Below are positions 1 through 7,541 of a stretch of 64,000 bases of DNA, piece after piece (within the stretch, counting starts at the first letter, position 1; each line of letters begins with the position of its first letter). A model generated the notes under the pieces. The model was not told the DNA's origin and ran no database searches. It was given only the letters and a program-made list of their open reading frames with translations. Both the position numbers and the translations under genes were made by a program. Source of the stretch: Mannheimia pernigra (GTDB lineage Bacteria; Pseudomonadota; Gammaproteobacteria; Enterobacterales; Pasteurellaceae); the NCBI RefSeq assembly GCF_013377995.1, contig NZ_CP055305.1, positions 1,426,001 to 1,490,000 on the forward strand. Direction: 5' to 3'.

Positions 1-128
1 CAATTGCATTGTTTGCTCCTTTTTTATCCGATGTTATACATTGTATAATTTTTTAGTGAATAAAAAAAATGCGGTCAAAATTTGTAAAATTCTGACCACA
101 CTTGACCGCTTGTTATTGCACTTTTTAT

Positions 129-180
129 GGGTATAAGCCCAAATACTCGATTAATCTGAGAAGTTTTTGGGGTTATACCC
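129..180. repeat. Imperfect inverted repeat
   Basis: The left arm 129-143 starts GGGTATAAGCCCAAA and the right arm 166-180 ends GGGGTTATACCC. They pair with one mismatch over 15 positions around a 22-nt loop. It could be a terminator of the unseen upstream gene or a small element remnant. There is no strong T-run directly after it. Confidence 0.4.
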
Positions 181-231
181 AGAAAATTTGCAAAAATTCC
201 AATGAATTTGACCGCTCGCCCCTAGTTATTG

Positions 232-287
232 CTTTTTCATTTGTAAAAATGTAAAGGTAACTCACTTTTTCATTTGAAAAAATGTAA
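232..287. promoter_or_regulatory. Two 23-bp direct repeats (operator-like)
   Basis: Copies at 232-254 and 265-287 differ at one base and are offset by 33 bp, about three helical turns. Each contains the half-palindrome CATTT...AAATG. They end about 42 bp before the ATG of the DUF4143 ATPase gene, where an operator would lie. That they are binding sites is inference. Confidence 0.4.
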
Positions 288-329
288 TCTTCATCATAAG
301 ATCAGACGAAAAAATAGATAGAAAACATA

Positions 330-1622
330 ATGAAACGAACAATTCTTCACGCATTACACAAGTGGAAAGAGAAACCGAACCGTAAGCCATTGATTATTCA
401 AGGGGCAAGACAGGTAGGAAAAACGTGGGCAATGAAACATTTTGGAGAGCAAGCTTTCACTAAGGTGGCATACATCAATTTTGATAACAATCCCCGAATG
501 AAAGCTCTGTTTTCAGGCGATTACGATGTTCAACGCCTACTTTTGGGCTTGAAAATTGAGAGTGGCGTGGATATTCAGGCGGAAGATACGCTAATTATTT
601 TTGATGAAATTCAAGAAGTGCCACAGGCTCTCTCTTCGCTTAAATATTTTTATGAGAATGCACCACAGTTTTACATTATGTCGGCCGGTTCGTTGCTCGG
701 CGTATCGCTACATCATCAAGTCTCTTTTCCTGTCGGTAAGGTCGATTTCCTGCCTCTCTATCCGATGGATTTTCACGAATTTCTGACCGCACTTGGCAAG
801 CAAGATTTAGTGCAACTATTGGAATTGCAAGATTGGACGCTGATTTCTGCAATGAAAAGCCGTTATATCGATCTGCTCAGGCAATATTATTTTGTCGGTG
901 GAATGCCGGAAGCGGTCAAAACTTTTATTCAAACTCAAAATTTGGACGAAGTTCGCCAAGTGCAACGCAATTTGTTGATGGCGTATGAGCAAGATTTTTC
1001 CAAACATATTCAAGACGGACATACGGTGCAACGGGTGCGGGCGTTATGGCATGCAATCCCTGAGCAACTTGCCAAGGAAAACAAAAAATTTGTGTATTCT
1101 CTATTGCAAAAAGGGGCGAGAAGTAAGGACTATGAACTTGCTCTGCAATGGCTAAAAGATAGAGGTTTGGTGCATTTAGTCCCTCGTATTAAAAAGCCAT
1201 ATTTACCGCTTTCGGCCTATCAAGATGGTGCATTTAAATTGTTCGGATTAGATGTAGGGTTACTGACAGCACAAACACACCTAGATAAAAGCGTTTTATT
1301 GGAAGGCAATCGCCTATTTACCGAATTCAAAGGGGCATTAACCGAACAATATGTACTTCAACAACTAATTGCAAGCCAAGAAAATCCGGTATTTTATTGG
1401 GCAACAGAACGAGGAACTGCTGAGGTAGATTTTGTTCTGCAATGCAAGCAGTCTGTTATCCCAATTGAAGTGAAAGCCGAAGAAAATTTGAAGGCGAAAA
1501 GTTTGAAAGTTTATGTAGAGCAATTCCAACCTGAAAAAGCAATCCGATTTTCAATGGCGGATTATCGAGAGCAGGACTGGATGATGAATGTGCCGTTGTA
1601 TGCGGTTAATATCATTAAATAA
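330..1622 (+). CDS. AAA-family ATPase with DUF4143 C-terminal domain
   Basis: 430-residue protein of the widespread AAA_14/DUF4143 family, predicted cytoplasmic. The Walker A motif GARQVGKT is at residues 25-32 and a Walker B-like stretch LIIFDEIQ lies around residues 88-95. The C-terminal part has a PD-(D/E)XK-like core (D367, then E380 and K382 in the IEVK motif), as is usual for DUF4143. Family members are common in accessory DNA and have no settled function; DNA binding or mobile-element/defence roles have been suggested. It is 14 bp upstream of and co-directional with the DUF2075 gene, so the two are probably co-transcribed. Length is normal and no damage is visible. Confidence 0.85.
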   Translation: MKRTILHALHKWKEKPNRKPLIIQGARQVGKTWAMKHFGEQAFTKVAYINFDNNPRMKALFSGDYDVQRLLLGLKIESGVDIQAEDTLIIFDEIQEVPQALSSLKYFYENAPQFYIMSAGSLLGVSLHHQVSFPVGKVDFLPLYPMDFHEFLTALGKQDLVQLLELQDWTLISAMKSRYIDLLRQYYFVGGMPEAVKTFIQTQNLDEVRQVQRNLLMAYEQDFSKHIQDGHTVQRVRALWHAIPEQLAKENKKFVYSLLQKGARSKDYELALQWLKDRGLVHLVPRIKKPYLPLSAYQDGAFKLFGLDVGLLTAQTHLDKSVLLEGNRLFTEFKGALTEQYVLQQLIASQENPVFYWATERGTAEVDFVLQCKQSVIPIEVKAEENLKAKSLKVYVEQFQPEKAIRFSMADYREQDWMMNVPLYAVNIIK

Positions 1623-1636
1623 AAAGGAGCAGAACG

Positions 1637-3592
1637 ATGAATCACCGTGCCTATTATCAATCATCTATTGGCGATTTTTTAAACACGAATACCGATAGTA
1701 TTTTAGGAATATTGAGTCAAAACCATCTAAATCGTAGCTTAGAAGATTCGCAACGAAATACTTGGAAAAGGCAAATTGAAATTCTAAAACAACAATTAGT
1801 TGATGTAAAAGGATACATTTTCTTTGAGTTTTCTATACCAAGAATGGGGAAGCGTGTTGATAATATTATTATCATTGGAAAAACGATCTTTATTGTTGAG
1901 TTTAAAATAGGAGCTACAAAATATGAAAAGCAGGATATCAATCAAGTCCTTGATTATGGTTTGGATTTAAGAAATTTTCATCGTTCCAGCCATTCGGCTG
2001 ATTTAGTGCCTGTATTAGTTGCAGAAAAAGCACCCACTCAAACTTCATTTAATTTTGAAATGGCTCGCAATTTTCAGACAGCGATTATAATTAATGCTTC
2101 ACAATTAAAAAATATTGTTCAATCTGTATCATCTTCGTCTATTTTAAATGTAACTGATTGGGCTAATGCGCCTTATCATCCAACTCCTACTATTGTTGAA
2201 GCTGCACAAGCACTTTATCAAGGACATAGTGTTGATGAAATTACTCGCTCTGATGCAGGAGTACAAAATTTAAGCCTAACTAACCAATGCCTACACGATA
2301 TTATTGAAGAAAGTAAAAAAGAAAAACATAAAACAATTTGTTTTATTACAGGTGTTCCCGGTGCAGGTAAAACCTTAGTGGGACTGAATGCTGCAACCCA
2401 ACGAATGAATATAGATGAATCAGAACACGCAGTATTTTTATCTGGTAATGGACCTTTGGTTAAGGTACTACGTGAAGCTCTTATTCGTAACACAGTAAAT
2501 AATACGCCTAAAACAACCAAAAGAGATATTGCCCCAAAAGTAGAGTCCTTTATTCAGAACATTCATCATTTCCGTGATGAATATTTAAAAGATCAATCTG
2601 CACCAATAGAAAAGGTTGTTATTTTTGATGAGGCTCAGAGAGCCTGGGATAAAGAACAAGCAAGTAGTTTTATGAAAAGAAAAAGAGGATTAGATGATTT
2701 CAATCAGTCTGAACCTCAATTCTTAATTGATGTTATGAACCGTCATCAAGATTGGTGTGTCATCATTTGTTTAATAGGCGGTGGGCAAGAAATCAATATC
2801 GGGGAGGCCGGCTTATCAGAATGGATTCGCGCATTAAAAATACATTTTCCTGATTGGGATATTTATTATTCTCCCTACCTGCTTGAACATTCTGAATATT
2901 TAAGTGAATCGCCATTGTCTGAATATTTAGTGCATAAAGGGCAGAAAAGTCCTCAACTGCATTTAGCCATTTCTGTGAGATCATTTCGCTCTGAAAGATT
3001 ATCTGATTTCATTAATGCTTTATTAAAACGGGATAATGATTTAGCTAAGAAACTATATCAAATTATTCAAAATGATTATCCGATTCTTCTTACTAGAAAT
3101 CTAGATATTGCAAAGCAGTGGCTAAAAGAACGAGCAAAAGGAAGTGAGCGTTACGGTTTGCTATCTTCATCCGGCGCAAGAAGATTAAAAGCATTTGGGG
3201 TAGATTGCAAGAATGAAATTAATGAGTCTGACTGGTTTTTAAATGATAATAATGATGTACGTTCGAATTGTTTTTTGGAAGATATAGCGACGGAATTTAG
3301 TGTACAAGGATTAGAGCTTGATTGGACTTGTGTTGCTTGGGATGCTAATTTTTATATTAAAGATAATCGTTGGTGTTTTCAAAACTTCAAAGGGAGTAAA
3401 TGGCAAAATATCAATCAAGAACAGGCACAAAATTATCTATTAAATGCTTATCGAGTTTTATTAACACGAGCAAGACAAGGTATGATTATTTGGGTTCCTT
3501 ATGGTAGTAACGAGGATAAAACACGCTTACCTGAATATTACGATTCTATATATCACTATTTAAAAGAAATAGGAATTAAGGAACTTGAATAA
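1637..3592 (+). CDS. DUF2075 ATPase with nuclease-like N-terminal domain
   Basis: 651-residue protein. The C-terminal two thirds match the DUF2075 (Schlafen-like) P-loop NTPase/helicase-like family: Walker A GVPGAGKT near residues 239-246, Walker B VVIFDEAQ near 327-334, and a late helicase-like block LLTRARQGMIIW near the C-terminus. The N-terminal ~150 residues show E64, D75 and E88-x-K90 in the spacing of a PD-(D/E)XK nuclease core. The gene follows the DUF4143 ATPase by 14 bp with a clear AGGAG ribosome site. Function is unknown; a DNA or RNA processing enzyme of a defence or mobile module is the most economical reading. It sits where ttrA would be expected after ttrC. Confidence 0.8.
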   Translation: MNHRAYYQSSIGDFLNTNTDSILGILSQNHLNRSLEDSQRNTWKRQIEILKQQLVDVKGYIFFEFSIPRMGKRVDNIIIIGKTIFIVEFKIGATKYEKQDINQVLDYGLDLRNFHRSSHSADLVPVLVAEKAPTQTSFNFEMARNFQTAIIINASQLKNIVQSVSSSSILNVTDWANAPYHPTPTIVEAAQALYQGHSVDEITRSDAGVQNLSLTNQCLHDIIEESKKEKHKTICFITGVPGAGKTLVGLNAATQRMNIDESEHAVFLSGNGPLVKVLREALIRNTVNNTPKTTKRDIAPKVESFIQNIHHFRDEYLKDQSAPIEKVVIFDEAQRAWDKEQASSFMKRKRGLDDFNQSEPQFLIDVMNRHQDWCVIICLIGGGQEINIGEAGLSEWIRALKIHFPDWDIYYSPYLLEHSEYLSESPLSEYLVHKGQKSPQLHLAISVRSFRSERLSDFINALLKRDNDLAKKLYQIIQNDYPILLTRNLDIAKQWLKERAKGSERYGLLSSSGARRLKAFGVDCKNEINESDWFLNDNNDVRSNCFLEDIATEFSVQGLELDWTCVAWDANFYIKDNRWCFQNFKGSKWQNINQEQAQNYLLNAYRVLLTRARQGMIIWVPYGSNEDKTRLPEYYDSIYHYLKEIGIKELE

Positions 3593-3603
3593 GATATTAA
3601 ATG

Positions 3604-3638
3604 AGAAATGCTACCTCAATATTAGAGGTAGCATTTCT
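3604..3638. terminator. Bidirectional hairpin terminator
   Basis: Perfect 14-bp stem (AGAAATGCTACCTC, 3604-3617, paired with 3625-3638) around a 7-nt loop, between the convergent ends of the DUF2075 gene and ttrC. T-rich DNA follows on the plus strand, so it can serve both genes. Confidence 0.85.
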
Positions 3639-3643
3639 ATGTT

Positions 3644-4687
3644 TTATTTGTGATATTTAATTAAATTCACCACCTGCCACACCACCACCGTCACTAACAC
3701 CGCCAACCCAAAAATCCCCACAATCCCTAATCCACCATCAACGGCTAACCAATCAAAGTGGTACGGATTTTGCAGAGCGTTGGTTTTGGCGATGGTTTGG
3801 GTTTGGATAACCAATACCCAACGTAGCCACCAGCCGAAGCCGATGAGAGCGACCACGCCGATCCATTGCAAGCGGTGATTTTTGCTCGAAAAACTGCAAA
3901 CAAGAGCGATGAGCCAGCAGATACCGGTGAGATAAACAGTGATTGAGCCGTTGAAAAGTAAGGCGAAATCACGTTGGGCGGTTTCACTGCTGAATGCTAA
4001 TCCTGCGATTGAAAGTGCGGTTAAAATTAACAGCGTTTGTAGGGGCTTGCGTTGCACGCCCTGATTTTCCCCAGCGGGCGTATGACATACAGCCCTACTT
4101 TTTTCGCTCACAAATTGGGTTAATCCCAACGCCACCGCCCACGCGGAGAACAGCATAATCGGCAGTAGCCACGCACTGTGCCACAAGGCTCTTGTGCCGG
4201 TTTGGTAGGTTTCAAGCACGGTGTAGCCGATAATGCCGACTGCGGTAAGCACCGAAAACAGGCGGAATGCCCATAACAAGCCTTGACTGCGTAGGAGTGG
4301 AAGGTTGAGCCACGCCAGCCATTTTGGCAGGTTGGGTTGAGCATTATGTGCTAAGGTCAGCACGAAATAACCGGCGACTGCCACACTAAACAACGGCAGG
4401 ATAATCGCCCCCCACGCCATCGGCGACCACCAGGCAAAATCGGTGTAGAAATGCAGAATTCGGCTTGGCTGGTGCAGGTCGGCAGTCAGAGCCACCGGAG
4501 CGACAATTGAGCCGATAAAGGCGACCAGCACCGCCGACTGTTCGCAAGCGGTCGGTTTCTGGGCTTTTTTTGCAAACAGCACCGCCGTAAATACCGCCGT
4601 TGCCGCCACACCGACAAAGAAGAAATAATTGACAATCCACGGCAACCAAACAATATGTTGCGGTTCGACTAATACTTCACGAATCAT
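3644..4687 (-). CDS. ttrC: Tetrathionate reductase membrane subunit TtrC (NrfD-like)
   Basis: Integral membrane quinol-oxidising subunit that passes electrons to TtrB and on to TtrA for periplasmic tetrathionate reduction. The 347-residue protein has about nine hydrophobic segments and the NrfD/PsrC-like pattern. The chosen ATG at 4687 begins MIREVLVEPQ and comes one base after the ttrB stop; an upstream in-frame ATG would extend it back into ttrB and is less likely. Assignment rests mainly on its position directly after an unmistakable ttrB. GC content looks higher than in the flanking DNA. No ttrA follows: a terminator and an opposing gene come next. Confidence 0.85.
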   Translation of the reverse strand: MIREVLVEPQHIVWLPWIVNYFFFVGVAATAVFTAVLFAKKAQKPTACEQSAVLVAFIGSIVAPVALTADLHQPSRILHFYTDFAWWSPMAWGAIILPLFSVAVAGYFVLTLAHNAQPNLPKWLAWLNLPLLRSQGLLWAFRLFSVLTAVGIIGYTVLETYQTGTRALWHSAWLLPIMLFSAWAVALGLTQFVSEKSRAVCHTPAGENQGVQRKPLQTLLILTALSIAGLAFSSETAQRDFALLFNGSITVYLTGICWLIALVCSFSSKNHRLQWIGVVALIGFGWWLRWVLVIQTQTIAKTNALQNPYHFDWLAVDGGLGIVGIFGLAVLVTVVVWQVVNLIKYHK

Positions 4688-4688
4688 G

Positions 4689-5408
4689 TTACGCCTCCCC
4701 TGTCCAAAGCATCGGCTGACCATCGACTTTGCTCACAAACGCCTCGTCCAGCCCTAAATAAAAGACGTGCGGCACCGTGCCGGATTCCGGTTTCAGCACT
4801 TTCAACTCGTCTTTATGTTGTTGATAAAGTTGAGAAATTTGGCTTTTCGGATCGTTCAAATCGCCAATCACCCTCGCTCCGCCCACGCAACTTTCTACGC
4901 ACGCTGGGAGCAAACCTGCCTCCAAACGGTGCGAGCAGAAGGTACATTTGTCGGCGGTTTTGCTCTCTTCATTGATAAAACGGGCATCGTACGGACACGC
5001 CTGCACGCAGTAACCGCAACCGATACACTGCTCGTTGTTGATCACCACAATCCCGTCTTTGCGTTGGAAGGTCGCCTGCACCGGACAGACCGGCACGCAC
5101 GGTGGTTGGTCGCAGTGGTTACACAGGCGAGGCAACACCACATTATTCGCCACCTGCTGACCGTTGGTGATTTCATACTGACGCACCGTGGTGCGGAAGC
5201 TGTGCAGCGGTGTGGCGTTCTCCACTGAACAGCTCACCGTACAAGCCTGACAGCCGATACATTTGCGTAAATCGATCAACATTCCGTAGCGTTTCGTCCC
5301 GTCGCCCTCACGGCGATCAGGCATAAACGCCTTCGCCTGAGCCAACGGCATCGCAGCCGCCCCCACGGTTAAGGCGGACTTCAAAAATAATCGTTTTGTA
5401 ATATCCAT
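4689..5408 (-). CDS. ttrB: Tetrathionate reductase iron-sulfur subunit TtrB
   Basis: Electron-transfer subunit carrying four 4Fe-4S clusters between TtrC and TtrA. Four cysteine groups are visible: CIGCQACTVSC, CNHCDQPPCVPVC, CIGCGYCVQAC and CTFCSHRLEAGLLPAC. The N-terminus is a Tat signal with Lys-Arg instead of Arg-Arg (TKRLFLKS), the same unusual feature known for Salmonella TtrB, followed by a hydrophobic stretch ending near AQAKA. The start MDITKR at 5408 has a GGGG ribosome site; an ATG 12 nt upstream is in frame but would push the Tat motif inward. It is the first gene of ttrBC, with an FNR-like site upstream. About 239 residues, normal for the family. Confidence 0.93.
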   Translation of the reverse strand: MDITKRLFLKSALTVGAAAMPLAQAKAFMPDRREGDGTKRYGMLIDLRKCIGCQACTVSCSVENATPLHSFRTTVRQYEITNGQQVANNVVLPRLCNHCDQPPCVPVCPVQATFQRKDGIVVINNEQCIGCGYCVQACPYDARFINEESKTADKCTFCSHRLEAGLLPACVESCVGGARVIGDLNDPKSQISQLYQQHKDELKVLKPESGTVPHVFYLGLDEAFVSKVDGQPMLWTGEA

Positions 5409-5500
5409 ACGTCCCCACAATCATAAAAAAATCAACGAGGGTATTGTAGAAACGGGCAGATTGGGTGGGTATTGTGGTTTTCCACATATCAGGGGGAAGT

Positions 5501-5514
5501 TTGATTTGGGTCAA
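5501..5514 (-). promoter_or_regulatory. FNR-like site upstream of ttrB
   Basis: TTGATTTGGGTCAA matches the FNR consensus TTGAT-N4-ATCAA at all but one defined position. A weak -10-like CACAAT on the minus strand at 5476-5471 would put transcription start near 5465, about 41.5 bp from the box centre, which is the class II geometry. Salmonella ttrBCA is known to need FNR as well as TtrSR. The promoter itself is inferred. Confidence 0.6.
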
Positions 5515-5743
5515 GGGGGAAAAGAATAAGCGGGCTATGGTAGGGGATTTTTTTAAATGATAATTTTATTTATAAAAATAATTCACTATGAAGTCACAGA
5601 GTTATTCACTCTGTAACCCAAAAATCTCCATTTTTACTACAATAGGGATTTTACCCAGATAAAATGGTATTTCTGATAATACTTTTCAAGAAATATTCCA
5701 CTCCTACACTAATAAACTTCTCATAAAGAAGATTAAATAGTAA

Positions 5744-5771
5744 GTATAGTATTCTTGATTTTATACTATAC
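5744..5771 (-). terminator. Hairpin after the DUF4062 gene
   Basis: GTATAGTAT (5744-5752) pairs perfectly with ATACTATAC (5763-5771) around a 10-nt loop, 28 bp past the stop codon of the DUF4062 gene. It is AT-rich and lacks a clean T-run, so terminator function is tentative. Confidence 0.4.
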
Positions 5772-5798
5772 CCACTAAATTATAGAGATAATAATATT

Positions 5799-7187
5799 TT
5801 ATTTATCTAATAAATTTTTATTTATAATAACTGGAATTTCTATGTTTTTAGGGGATTTAAATTGTTCGCACATCATTGAACAATTTATTAAGAACTCTCC
5901 TTCCTGTAATGGAGAAATGTATAGTTTATGTGGTAATCTGATTTCTCTAGTATGCAAAAGATCTGTGATTTTTATAGAAACTGAATTCCCTTCAACCCAT
6001 AATTTTTTATAACCATTATTATTTAATAAATAAGAATTAGATAAACGACTTAAGCTCTGAAAATTACTAGACTTGGTATCTAAAAATAGATTGCCAAGAT
6101 CTTTATAAGGACGCATTAAATTTGAATAATGATTAATGTTTTTCATAAAAGGGTTTATGCTTTCCATATATTTTTTACGAGCATTAAAAATAGGATTTAT
6201 TGGAATTTCTAACTTAGGCTCTTTAATTTCTTCCAAAAATTCCTCTGTAAAAACTCGTACTTCTTTTGGAAATTCAAGATCTATATAAATTTCAGTAGCT
6301 TTAATGATGCCTATATTTGCTATTGATATTTCTAATAAAGATGAGTGATTTGTAATTAACTCATACTCTAATTTATTTTTATTAAATTTATCAATATCTT
6401 CTATGCTAGGAATCTTAGAATTAAATTCTTCTATTTCTTCATCTTTAATAAATGGCAATAGTTTTTCATCAATCTCATCTTTTTTGATCTTTTGATACTG
6501 CATTTTTTTTATCAATCCATCTACTATTTCAGGATAAATTAAAGATATTTTATATTCGTTATTCAATAGAATTTCTAATTCGGGAAGTTCATTATTTTTT
6601 CTATAACGATCTAGCTCTGAACGTAATTCACTATTTTCTCTACTCAATCTAGCTAGTTCATTAGCCATTTCTGGAGAGGCTGCTTGATCTCCTCGAATCC
6701 AGCCAATAGAAGGATTATGGTGAAAAGCCTTAAATAAGGCAGTTTGCATTTTAGCTACTAAATCATCTGAATCATCCCAAAATTGACACATTTTAGTTTT
6801 AGCTTTTTCAATAAACTTTTCTAATTTAGCAGTTAGTTCAGGATCTTGTTCTCTTTCGGTTGGTAATGTCGCTATATTTCTATTCCTAATAAATGCAAGA
6901 ACAGGAATATTTTTATTCACAGCATAGTCATATTCCCTTTCTGTATAACTAATACCTGATACTGGCTCAATACTGCCGTATCTATGCCCTATAATCACTA
7001 CATAATAATCACTATTATCGATAGTTCTTTGAATAATACTCCATTGCTGTTCATTCGCAGCACTAAACATTTCCATTCCAGCAGGAAATTGTTCCAATGA
7101 AAGAATACTATTAATAACCTTATTTCTCGTTTCAACTAAATCCATATATGTTGAACTAACAAAAATTTGATGTTTTTTATTATTCAT
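5799..7187 (-). CDS. DUF4062 domain protein (predicted TIR-like/defence-associated)
   Basis: 462-residue protein. Residues about 7-100 carry the DUF4062 signature: IFVSSTYMDLVETRNKV, the PAGMEMF block, then DYYVVIIGHRYGS and SYTEREYDYA. DUF4062 is a Rossmann-like domain related to TIR and often fused to effector or STAND modules. A heptad-rich stretch near residues 175-205 (LARLSRENSELRSELDRY) looks like a coiled coil. The C-terminal ~250 residues match nothing I recognise. Base composition is far more AT-rich than the ttr genes on both sides, which suggests a transferred segment placed between ttrB and ttrS. A sensing or abortive-infection role is inference only. Confidence 0.75.
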   Translation of the reverse strand: MNNKKHQIFVSSTYMDLVETRNKVINSILSLEQFPAGMEMFSAANEQQWSIIQRTIDNSDYYVVIIGHRYGSIEPVSGISYTEREYDYAVNKNIPVLAFIRNRNIATLPTEREQDPELTAKLEKFIEKAKTKMCQFWDDSDDLVAKMQTALFKAFHHNPSIGWIRGDQAASPEMANELARLSRENSELRSELDRYRKNNELPELEILLNNEYKISLIYPEIVDGLIKKMQYQKIKKDEIDEKLLPFIKDEEIEEFNSKIPSIEDIDKFNKNKLEYELITNHSSLLEISIANIGIIKATEIYIDLEFPKEVRVFTEEFLEEIKEPKLEIPINPIFNARKKYMESINPFMKNINHYSNLMRPYKDLGNLFLDTKSSNFQSLSRLSNSYLLNNNGYKKLWVEGNSVSIKITDLLHTREIRLPHKLYISPLQEGEFLINCSMMCEQFKSPKNIEIPVIINKNLLDK

Positions 7188-7234
7188 ATAAACGACCTTA
7201 ACACATTTTAGGTGTGGTTTGTTTGTTTTTTATA

Positions 7235-7387
7235 CTAAAATAACAGTTGGTATAAATATTGTTCATAGTTTAAAACTATAGTTTTCTCTGAAATCTTTAT
7301 ATTCTTTATAGTTTTAGCTGTAAGAATTTTAGAGGCGTCTCGCTGCTTAATCATATATTTTAGATCATCAAAAGTAAAAGGCTTCAT
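7235..7387 (-). CDS. Small 50-residue ORF upstream of the DUF4062 gene
   Basis: Reads MKPFTFDDLKYMIKQRDASK and on to ...YEQYLYQLLF, 50 residues. It has an AAGG ribosome site 5-6 nt before the ATG and lies on the same strand as the DUF4062 gene, whose start is 47 bp downstream. It is lysine- and isoleucine-rich with no recognisable motif. It could be a partner or leader peptide of the DUF4062 gene, or chance. An inverted repeat in front of it could fold over its ribosome site. Confidence 0.4.
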   Translation of the reverse strand: MKPFTFDDLKYMIKQRDASKILTAKTIKNIKISEKTIVLNYEQYLYQLLF

Positions 7388-7401
7388 CTAACCTTCGGCA
7401 T

Positions 7402-7423
7402 CTAGTACAATAACAAGTACTAG
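7402..7423 (-). promoter_or_regulatory. Inverted repeat before the 50-codon ORF
   Basis: CTAGTAC (7402-7408) and GTACTAG (7417-7423) form a perfect 7-bp stem with an 8-nt loop. On the minus-strand transcript, TAACCT just before it can also pair with AGGTTA that overlaps the ORF's ribosome site. It could be an operator or a translation-control hairpin. Confidence 0.4.
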
Positions 7424-7541
7424 GTTACACATAGCCGAGCAGCTCTTATATAACAAAATTCCCAATTTTTGTGCATATTTCTACTGAATTTTCACACTCA
7501 ACCTATTACTATAACCATATTGATTAACCTAACTACCCAAA

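Larger units (their letters stand above)
1..329. other. Intergenic region upstream of the DUF4143 ATPase gene
   Basis: No gene is supported here. It holds an uptake-signal core (ACCGCTTGT, 105-113), an imperfect inverted repeat (129-143 with 166-180, beginning GGGTATAA and ending TTATACCC), and two 23-bp direct repeats just before the first gene. The region is AT-rich and probably contains the promoter of the ATPase gene. The gene to the left lies outside the window. Confidence 0.6.
5409..5798. other. Intergenic region between ttrB and the DUF4062 gene
   Basis: The right edge of the GC-richer ttr DNA gives way near 5549 to very AT-rich sequence. It contains the ttrB promoter with an FNR-like box, a hairpin (ACAGAGT/ACTCTGT, 5596-5614) and a second hairpin (5744-5771) after the DUF4062 stop. 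No coding sequence is supported. Confidence 0.6.
7188..7541. other. Intergenic region between the DUF4062 gene and ttrS
   Basis: AT-rich DNA holding a probable 50-codon minus-strand ORF (7235-7387) with an inverted repeat just upstream of it (7402-7423), then the ttrS promoter region. No other gene is supported. The boundary with the GC-richer ttrS gene is abrupt near 7540. Confidence 0.5.

Noticed and set aside
4767..5228. 153-codon plus-strand frame opposite ttrB
   Set aside because: It is antisense to the cysteine-rich ttrB coding region and has no independent support; the GC-rich DNA simply lacks stops on this strand.
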